In this document: positions 58,787 through 64,000 of the stretch, piece after piece
How positions within the stretch are numbered: the stretch's first letter is position 1
How the letters are laid out: every line of letters begins with the position of its first letter
Origin: Bacteroidota bacterium
GTDB lineage: Bacteria; Bacteroidota; Bacteroidia; Flavobacteriales; Weeksellaceae
Assembly (NCBI GenBank): GCA_018902795.1
Contig: JAHIQD010000003.1
Span: forward strand, 124,001 to 188,000
Direction: 5' to 3'
DNA: 64,000 nucleotides
Program-made: the position numbers and the translations under genes
Notes under the pieces: model-generated
Databases searched by the model: none
Seen by the model: the letters and a program-made list of their open reading frames with translations, nothing else
What the model was told of the DNA's origin: nothing

Positions 58787-59197
58787 ATGATACACACAAC
58801 ACACTCAATTAGAGTACGTTACGGCGAAACCGATCCCATGAAATATGTTTACTACGGAAACTACGCAGAGTATTTTGAAGTGGCCAGAGTGGAGCTGTTT
58901 CGCGAGCTGGGAATTCCGTATGATGAGATTGAAAATCAGGGCATATGGTTACCTGTTTCGGAGTTCAGCATTAAGTATTTGAAGCCTGCTTTATATGATC
59001 AGATTCTTGACATTCATACCTACATCAAAAAAATTCCGGGGGTGCGGATTGAGTTCGAATATGAAATTTATAACAGTTCTAAACAAAAAATTACGGAAGC
59101 GAAAACAACGCTGTTTTTTCTGGACGCCAAAACCAACAAAGTAGTAAAGTGCCCCGATTTCTTAATGAATATCATCGAAAAAAGCTGGCAGAAATAA
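58787..59197 (+). CDS. Acyl-CoA thioesterase (YbgC/FadM-type hotdog fold)
   Basis: 136 residues from the ATG at 58787. The 4-hydroxybenzoyl-CoA thioesterase pattern is clear: IRVRYGETDPMKYVYYGNYAEYFEVARVE, containing the catalytic Asp (in place of the D-x-D/N of relatives) and the Y-x-G-NY-x-x-YFE-x-AR hotdog helix. The strand ITEAKTTLFFLD follows. It probably hydrolyses acyl-CoA or acyl carrier protein thioesters in the cytoplasm. It is divergent from dnaA, and its stop lies two bases from that of pepE. Confidence 0.9.
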   Translation: MIHTTHSIRVRYGETDPMKYVYYGNYAEYFEVARVELFRELGIPYDEIENQGIWLPVSEFSIKYLKPALYDQILDIHTYIKKIPGVRIEFEYEIYNSSKQKITEAKTTLFFLDAKTNKVVKCPDFLMNIIEKSWQK

Positions 59198-59199
59198 AA

Positions 59200-59892
59200 T
59201 TAAAGTTCCGTTCCGGGATTTATTTCGTAAGGTTCCCTGTCTTTTTCAAAAATCCGTGTCAGTTCATTTCCTTCAACCGTAATTTTGTCGCCAACTTTCC
59301 GGATCCAGTTTCCTTCGCGGAGTCCAATTACTTTGGTGTCGTTCTGGGTTAAAAATTCTTTGATACGGGTTTCGCGCGTTTCGCCATTATGATGTAAATC
59401 CGGATTGGGATCAAGATAATGCGGATTTATATTAAAAGGAACCAGACCCATACATTCAAAACTAGGAGGATAAACTATAGGCATATCATTGGTGGTTTTC
59501 ATATTAAGTCCGCCGATATTTGATCCGGCACTACAGCCCAAATACGGTTTTCCTTTTTCTACATTTTCTTTCAGAAGCTGCATTAGATTTTCTTCGTGCA
59601 GAGTTTTCACCAAAAGAAAGGTATTTCCGCCACCGGTAAAAAAACCCTTTGCGGAATTTACCGCTGACGTTTTATCATCAAATTCATGCAGACCTTTTAC
59701 TTTAATACCGAGCGTCGCAAAAAACTCCTTTGCTTTTGCAGTGTAGTCTTCATGTGAGATTCCGCCGGGTCTTGCAAAAGGAATGAAAATTATTTCGTCG
59801 GTACCCTCAAAAAGATTTTTGATTTCGCCGGTAAGATATTCTAAATAATTTCCGCCGAAAAGCGTGGAAGTTGAAGCTAAAAGGACATTCAT
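59200..59892 (-). CDS. pepE: Dipeptidase E (aspartyl dipeptidase)
   Basis: Serine peptidase of family S51, 230 residues, which splits dipeptides with N-terminal aspartate. Motifs are GFFTGGGNTFLLVKTL (oxyanion region), LGCSAGSN (nucleophile Ser) and FNINPHYLDPNPDLHHNGETRETRI (catalytic His and Glu region). The length equals that of E. coli PepE. It has no signal peptide and is cytoplasmic. It has its own consensus promoter at 59915-59944. Confidence 0.93.
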   Translation of the reverse strand: MNVLLASTSTLFGGNYLEYLTGEIKNLFEGTDEIIFIPFARPGGISHEDYTAKAKEFFATLGIKVKGLHEFDDKTSAVNSAKGFFTGGGNTFLLVKTLHEENLMQLLKENVEKGKPYLGCSAGSNIGGLNMKTTNDMPIVYPPSFECMGLVPFNINPHYLDPNPDLHHNGETRETRIKEFLTQNDTKVIGLREGNWIRKVGDKITVEGNELTRIFEKDREPYEINPGTEL

Positions 59893-59914
59893 GATAATAT
59901 TGGTGTTAAATCCA

Positions 59915-59944
59915 CAAAGTTATTTAATATTAAACAGCAGCAAA
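59915..59944 (-). promoter_or_regulatory. Promoter of pepE
   Basis: On the minus strand, TTTG (59944-59941), 18-base spacer and TAACTTTG (59922-59915), 22 bases before the ATG. Confidence 0.65.
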
Positions 59945-60001
59945 ACTTCAGTCAGATTTTTTTTAAATGAGGAGCGCAGAATTAGAAAATTTTATTTGAC
60001 C

Positions 60002-60045
60002 CATAATATTCAGTCCATAATTATTTAATTCATAATTATTTTCAT
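60002..60045 (+). repeat. Three ~15-bp imperfect tandem repeats (CATAATTATTT...)
   Basis: CATAATATTCAGTC, CATAATTATTTAATT and CATAATTATTTTCAT lie head to tail, about 60 bases upstream of the -7 box of the next gene. They could be a binding array or a slippage product in AT-rich DNA. Confidence 0.55.
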
Positions 60046-60105
60046 GATTTTTATCAATTTTTTACCAATTTCTTATTTTTTAACTTTTTTCAAATATTTT
60101 AGAAG

Positions 60106-60113
60106 TATATTTG
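60106..60113 (+). promoter_or_regulatory. -7 box of the stress-protein-like gene
   Basis: TATATTTG, 30 bases before the ATG at 60144. No TTTG at -33; a T-rich stretch is there instead. Confidence 0.5.
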
Positions 60114-60143
60114 CAGAGAATTTAACAACATAAAAACATCAAG

Positions 60144-60584
60144 ATGAATTACACGATCGTTGGATTATTTCCTAGTCAGGAAAACGCACAAGAAGTTTCT
60201 GAAGGATTAGAACAGTCGGGAATCAGAAATGAAGATTACATCATCTACAAAACCAACAGAAACAGTTCTGCAGAACAGAAACAGAATTTCTGGAAAAAAC
60301 TTTTGGGTTTACAGCCTGAAAACACGCCACAGGATGATAAATTGATCACCAGCGTTTCTGTTCGCAACGAAGAAGAACTGACCAGTGTGAAAAAATCATT
60401 CCAACAGAATGATGTCGTAAAAATGTACGAATTTCAGGATATGACCATCGAAGAGGCAAAAGATTTAGATTACATCAAAAAAATCGTTGCATTGAGAGCA
60501 AAATCTCATATTTATGCAATGCCCGAAATTTCTGTCTCTAAAGGAAATATACAGCAAGGCATGAATGCTGAAATAAAATCTTAA
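60144..60584 (+). CDS. General-stress-protein-17M-like (YflT) protein
   Basis: 146 residues, soluble. The N-terminal half (NYTIVGLFPSQENAQEVSEGLEQSGIRNEDYIIYKT) has the strand-helix pattern of the YflT/17M domain, in which a V-x-L-F-x-S-x-x-x-A opening leads to a helix. The middle (LLGLQPENTPQDD...LITSVSVRNEEELTSVKKSFQQNDVVKMYEFQDM) repeats a similar beta-alpha unit. The function is unknown; the name in Bacillus reflects heat-induced expression. It has its own promoter and terminator. Confidence 0.65.
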   Translation: MNYTIVGLFPSQENAQEVSEGLEQSGIRNEDYIIYKTNRNSSAEQKQNFWKKLLGLQPENTPQDDKLITSVSVRNEEELTSVKKSFQQNDVVKMYEFQDMTIEEAKDLDYIKKIVALRAKSHIYAMPEISVSKGNIQQGMNAEIKS

Positions 60585-60614
60585 CCGAATAATATTTTTT
60601 TTCATTTCCCATAC

Positions 60615-60642
60615 AAATCCGTACCCGCTGTACGGATTTTTT
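60615..60642 (+). terminator. Terminator of the stress-protein-like gene
   Basis: Stem AATCCGTA/TACGGATT, loop CCCGCTG, followed by T. Confidence 0.85.
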
Positions 60643-60710
60643 GCTGAATACCACTTTCTATTTTCTCAATTTAAGTTCATAACTTTACTTTTTCCCCAAA
60701 ATACCCCTTT

Positions 60711-62471
60711 ATGAAAACCCATTTTTTCTTTTCTGTATTGTTTTTACTGATGATCAATCTTTGCTTTGCCCAGCAAAAAACCTATTGTAACCCAATCAAT
60801 ATCGATTACGGCTATACCCCGTTCAAAGTATTCTCCAGCCAAGGAAAACACCGCGCGACAGCTGATCCGGTAATCGTAAATTTTAAAAAGGAACTCTATC
60901 TTTTCTCAACGAATCAGGAAGGTTACTGGCACAGCGACGACATGCTCCACTGGAAATTTATTTACAGAAAATTTCTGCGCGACGATAAATACACTCACGA
61001 TCTGAACGCTCCTGCAGTATGGGCAATGAAAGACACCCTTTACGTTTACGGTTCTACCTGGGAATCCGATTTTCCGATCTGGAAATCTACAAATCCTAAA
61101 AAAGATGAATGGAAAATTGCAGTCGATACTTTAAAAGTCGGCGCATGGGATCCTGCATTTCATTACGATGAAGATAAAAACAAACTCTATTTATATTGGG
61201 GATCAAGCAACGAATGGCCGCTTTTGGGAACTGAAGTAAAAGTAAAAAACCTGCAGTCTGAAGGTTATGTAAAACCTATTCTGAGACTGAAGCCTGAGGA
61301 TCACGGCTGGGAAAGATTTGGAGAATATAACGACAATGTTTTTCTTCAACCCTTTGTAGAAGGCGCGTGGGTTACTAAGCACAACGGAAAATATTACATG
61401 CAGTACGGCGCACCGGCCACTGAATTCAGTGGCTATGCGGACGGCGTCTATGTTTCCAAAAACCCTTTGGAAGGTTACGAATACCAGCAGCACAACCCGT
61501 TTTCATACAAGCCCGGCGGTTTTGCGAGAGGTGCCGGACATGGAGCAACTTTTCAGGATAATTACGGAAATTACTGGCACGTTTCCACGATATTTATTTC
61601 GGTGAAAAACAATTTCGAAAGACGCCTCGGAATCTGGCCGGCTGGTTTCGACAAAGATGACGTCATGTACAGCAATACAGCCTATGGCGACTACCCTACT
61701 TTCATTCCCGAATATGCTCAGGGAAAAGACTTCACCAAAGGCTTATTTACGGGATGGATGCTTCTGAATTACCAGAAACCGGTCGCAGCTTCTTCCACTT
61801 TAGGCGGATATCAGCCCAATTTTGCGGTAGACGAGGATATCAAAACCTATTGGTCTGCAAAAACAGGAAATTCCGGCGAATGGTTTCAGACCGATTTGGG
61901 AGAAGTTTCTACCATTAATGCAGTTCAGATTAATTACGCAGATCAGGATGCTGAATTTATGGGAAAAACTTTAGGAAAAATGCATCAGTACAAAATTTAC
62001 AGTTCCAGTGACGGGAAAAACTGGAAGCTTTTAATCGACAAAAGCAAGAATACAACAGATGTTCCCCATGATTATATTGAATTGGAGAAACCTGCAAAAG
62101 CAAGATATTTAAAAATGGAAAATCTGAAAATGCCGACCGGAAAATTTGCACTGAGCGGTTTCAGAGTCTTCGGAAAAGGAGCCGGTGAAAAACCTGCGAA
62201 AGTGGAAAATTTCGTTCCGCTTCGTGCAGATCCTAAAAAATTTGGCGAAAGAAGAAGCATCTGGATGAAATGGCAGCAAAACCAAAATGCCGACGGTTAC
62301 ATGATTTATTTCGGGAAGACACCGGACAAATTATACGGAAGCATCATGGTTTACGGCAAAAACGAATATTTCTTCACCGGAGCCGACCGAACTGATGCCT
62401 ATTATTTCCAGATCGAAGCATTTAATAATAATGGAATTTCAGAACGCTCCGAAATCTTTAAATCAGAATAA
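60711..62471 (+). CDS. Secreted family 43 glycosidase with discoidin and FN3-like domains
   Basis: 586 residues with a signal peptide ending near LCFAQ (about 17-21). The N-terminal five-bladed propeller (about 25-335) holds likely catalytic residues at HRATADPVIV (base Asp), GAWDPAFHY (Asp) and FVEGAWV (acid Glu), as in GH43. A discoidin (F5/8 type C) module follows at about 350-485 (ASSTLGGYQPNFAVDEDIKTYWSAK...WFQTDLGEVSTINAVQI...ARYLKMENLKMPTG). A C-terminal fibronectin-III-like part (about 490-586) has IWMKWQQNQNADGYMIYFGKTPDKLY. It has no T9SS tail. GH43 enzymes act on arabinose-, xylose- or galactose-containing glycans, and the target is not given by context. Confidence 0.88.
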   Translation: MKTHFFFSVLFLLMINLCFAQQKTYCNPINIDYGYTPFKVFSSQGKHRATADPVIVNFKKELYLFSTNQEGYWHSDDMLHWKFIYRKFLRDDKYTHDLNAPAVWAMKDTLYVYGSTWESDFPIWKSTNPKKDEWKIAVDTLKVGAWDPAFHYDEDKNKLYLYWGSSNEWPLLGTEVKVKNLQSEGYVKPILRLKPEDHGWERFGEYNDNVFLQPFVEGAWVTKHNGKYYMQYGAPATEFSGYADGVYVSKNPLEGYEYQQHNPFSYKPGGFARGAGHGATFQDNYGNYWHVSTIFISVKNNFERRLGIWPAGFDKDDVMYSNTAYGDYPTFIPEYAQGKDFTKGLFTGWMLLNYQKPVAASSTLGGYQPNFAVDEDIKTYWSAKTGNSGEWFQTDLGEVSTINAVQINYADQDAEFMGKTLGKMHQYKIYSSSDGKNWKLLIDKSKNTTDVPHDYIELEKPAKARYLKMENLKMPTGKFALSGFRVFGKGAGEKPAKVENFVPLRADPKKFGERRSIWMKWQQNQNADGYMIYFGKTPDKLYGSIMVYGKNEYFFTGADRTDAYYFQIEAFNNNGISERSEIFKSE

Positions 62472-62490
62472 ATTGTAAAATAAACTTAGA

Positions 62491-62518
62491 AAAAGCTGTT
62501 GTTATCAACGGCTTTTTT
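62491..62518 (+). terminator. Terminator of the GH43 gene
   Basis: Stem AAAGCTGTTG/CAACGGCTTT (one G-T pair), loop TTAT, and a T-run that runs into the -7 box of pheA. Confidence 0.8.
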
Positions 62519-62525
62519 ATTTTTG
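62518..62525 (+). promoter_or_regulatory. -7 box of pheA, start codon at +5
   Basis: TATTTTTG overlaps the T-run of the GH43 terminator. It is followed by CTGA and then the ATG at 62530, which predicts a leaderless mRNA. Confidence 0.45.
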
Positions 62526-62529
62526 CTGA

Positions 62530-63369
62530 ATGAAAATAGCATTCCTCGGTCCGCAGGCAAGTTTTACCCAATTGGCCTGTTCCCAGATTTTCCCTCAAGA
62601 AGAACTTATTCCGCAATCAAGTATTTTAGACTGTTTCAATGCCGTGAAAAACGGCGGTGTTGACAAAGCCGTTGTTCCGCTCGAAAATTCGATTGAAGGA
62701 ACGGTTTCCATGACATTGGACTATCTGTATGATTTCGAAGATATCTTCATCGAAACCGAAGCGGTAATGCCTATTTCGCATCATTTAATGATTCATCCCG
62801 ACAATGAAAATTTTAGTAAAGTAATTTCTCATCCTCAGGCTTTGGCGCAAACTTTCCATTTCAGGTTTGATCATTTCAAAAACACTGAAACTCAGGATTA
62901 CAGCTCTACAGCGGCTGCAGCAAAACTGGTTTCCGAAAACCCTCAGGAAAAATGGGCGGCGATTGCAAATTCCTATGCCGCAAAATTATATGGTTTGAAA
63001 ATCCTTCACGAAAACATTCAGGATTTCGAACAGAATCACACCAAGTTCATCGTGATTTCTAAAAAGAAAAATATTATAAAATTAAATTTCCCTAAAACTT
63101 CTGAAAAAACTTCTCTGCTCATTACGCTTCCCGAAGATCATGCAGGAGGTTTACATCAGGTTCTTTCTGTTTTCGCATGGCGGAAAATGAACCTTTCGAA
63201 AATTGAAAGCCGCACCATGAAAAAAGGTCTTGGCAATTATTTTTTCTTCATCAATGTAGCGAACGAATGGCATCCTGTTTTATCCGAAAACGCTTTGGAA
63301 GAACTGCAATTATTTGGAGCAGAAGTAAAATTCATTGGTCATTACGACGAATATGAACTGGAAGGATAA
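62530..63369 (+). CDS. pheA: Prephenate dehydratase
   Basis: Converts prephenate to phenylpyruvate in phenylalanine synthesis. In its 279 residues the catalytic part (about 1-185) has MKIAFLGPQASFTQLA, VVPLENSIEGTVSMTLD, ISHHLMIH, SHPQALAQ and the conserved STAAAAKLVSE. The C-terminal ACT domain (about 195-275) has TSLLITLPEDHAGGLHQVLSVFAWRKMNLSKIESRTM and so is likely inhibited by phenylalanine. There is no chorismate mutase domain; the single-function form is normal for this group. The start matches the family start. Confidence 0.95.
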   Translation: MKIAFLGPQASFTQLACSQIFPQEELIPQSSILDCFNAVKNGGVDKAVVPLENSIEGTVSMTLDYLYDFEDIFIETEAVMPISHHLMIHPDNENFSKVISHPQALAQTFHFRFDHFKNTETQDYSSTAAAAKLVSENPQEKWAAIANSYAAKLYGLKILHENIQDFEQNHTKFIVISKKKNIIKLNFPKTSEKTSLLITLPEDHAGGLHQVLSVFAWRKMNLSKIESRTMKKGLGNYFFFINVANEWHPVLSENALEELQLFGAEVKFIGHYDEYELEG

Positions 63370-63408
63370 TTTTTTAAAAAAGTTACTGTCTCAGGCGACT
63401 TTTAAATA

Positions 63409-63999
63409 TTATTTTTTAGTGAATTTTAAATTCTTTCCGTTAATTTTTATGAAATAAATTCCGGGGCTTAATTGAGAAACATCAATGGAATTTGACAAAG
63501 TATATTTTCCTTTTTTAATGAACTTACCATCCACAAAATAGATTTCGTAATCAGACATTTTAGCAATTCCTTTCAAATACAGTTCTTTTTTTACAGGATT
63601 CGGAAATAAAATGATTTCGTCTTTTTTAACAGATTCTGCTGCCAAAGCAGGATCGTAAACAACGGTAGCGTTTTTCTCGATAATCTGATATTCATAATTA
63701 AACTCCACATTTGCAGCCTGAAAATTCAGAGGTTTAGAAAACGACTGATTATTCAACGTATTGTCCAAAACCAGATACGCCGTTTCTCCGTTGGTTCCCG
63801 TCACTTTTATGGGTAAAGGCAATTCGAAAAAATCAACTGAAGGATCGCTTTGTATTTGCGAAACTTCAAATTTAATATCCTGATTCACGATGGGCTGATT
63901 CCATTTAATCGTGTAACTCGGATATCCTTGCCCGTAAATCCAGTCATTGAAAAAACCTGTGAAATCTTTTCCGGTAGAAGTAAGAATTTGATTTTTGAA
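63409..63999 (-). CDS. M1-type metallopeptidase with T9SS sorting tail, C-terminal fragment (runs off window)
   Basis: The last 196 codons of a longer gene that enters from the right edge. The sequence just inside the edge (TSTGKDFTGFFNDWIYGQGYPSYTIKWNQP) is the typical end of an M1/gluzincin aminopeptidase catalytic region, where F-x-x-W-x-x-G-x-G-x-P leads into a C-terminal beta-sandwich. A type A sorting domain follows: EIILFPNPVKKELYLKG...IYFVDGKFIKKGK...LSPGIYFIKINGKNLKFTKK. The enzyme should be exported through the T9SS and act outside the cell. The zinc site lies outside the window. An internal GTG at 63888 is not the real start. Confidence 0.8.
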   Translation of the reverse strand, partial: FKNQILTSTGKDFTGFFNDWIYGQGYPSYTIKWNQPIVNQDIKFEVSQIQSDPSVDFFELPLPIKVTGTNGETAYLVLDNTLNNQSFSKPLNFQAANVEFNYEYQIIEKNATVVYDPALAAESVKKDEIILFPNPVKKELYLKGIAKMSDYEIYFVDGKFIKKGKYTLSNSIDVSQLSPGIYFIKINGKNLKFTKK

Positions 64000-64000
64000 A

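Overview
The window looks like the chromosome of a flavobacterium of the Chryseobacterium/Kaistella group (Weeksellaceae, Bacteroidota). The evidence is AT-rich DNA, Bacteroidota-type promoters (TTTG about 20 bp upstream of TAnnTTTG), type IX secretion (T9SS) genes gldJ, porU and porV, proteins with T9SS sorting tails, a complete SusCDEF-type starch/maltose locus, and flavobacterial gene neighbourhoods. No prophage, CRISPR array, insertion sequence or rRNA was seen. Assignments rest on reading motifs and gene order, not on database searches.

Layout. 1-1640: 5' end of an aspartate ammonia-lyase gene, a lipoprotein amidase and a tRNA-Ser/Pro/Arg cluster. 1810-4856: a GldA-like ABC ATPase, an SRPBCC protein and a NUDIX hydrolase fired from overlapping divergent promoters, and murF. 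4918-12862: T9SS block (gldJ divergent from porU-porV, then a small sorting-tail protein lying between two copies of one terminator region). 12890-20452: FUSC membrane protein, phosphopantetheinyl transferase, DUF2130 protein, ahcY and a TPR-membrane-HTH regulator. 20453-23732: the most unusual stretch: three 11-bp direct repeats, a strong promoter driving a short terminated transcript without an obvious gene, a series of hairpins, then three tandem paralogous secreted proteins. 23814-24967: an iron-dependent alcohol dehydrogenase broken by a small deletion. 25099-29918: SGNH hydrolase, hemerythrin-like protein, DEAD-type helicase with a DEFD motif, outer-membrane beta-barrel protein. 29959-36197: guaA, purD, purH, purN, purM, all on the minus strand. 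36589-39299: DUF808 protein, FMN reductase, pirin, DUF488 protein. 39339-52493: starch/maltose locus (SusC, SusD, two SusE/F-like lipoproteins, GH97, GH13, an NTF2-like protein, a sugar MFS permease). 52847-59892: metG, small membrane and hypothetical proteins, a tetrapyrrole-methylase-type methyltransferase, LMW tyrosine phosphatase, dnaA, thioesterase, peptidase E. 60144-64000: stress-protein-like gene, GH43 glycosidase, pheA, and the 3' end of a T9SS-sorted M1-type peptidase.

How the genes work together. PorU (sortase) and PorV (shuttle) process cargo with C-terminal tails, and two such cargo proteins are in the window. SusC/D/E/F would capture maltodextrins at the surface, GH13 and GH97 cut them in the periplasm, and the MFS permease takes maltose or glucose across the inner membrane. 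No regulator of this locus lies in the window. The pur genes form at least two transcription units.

Most promising for novelty: the 20.7-23.7 kb locus (direct repeats, leader RNA and three secreted paralogs next to a divergent membrane-anchored regulator); three genes (FUSC, helicase, pheA) whose ATG lies exactly five bases after the last base of the -7 box, suggesting leaderless mRNAs; the duplicated porV 3' region; and a structured repeat at 43264-43340 that resembles a flavobacterial RNA motif.
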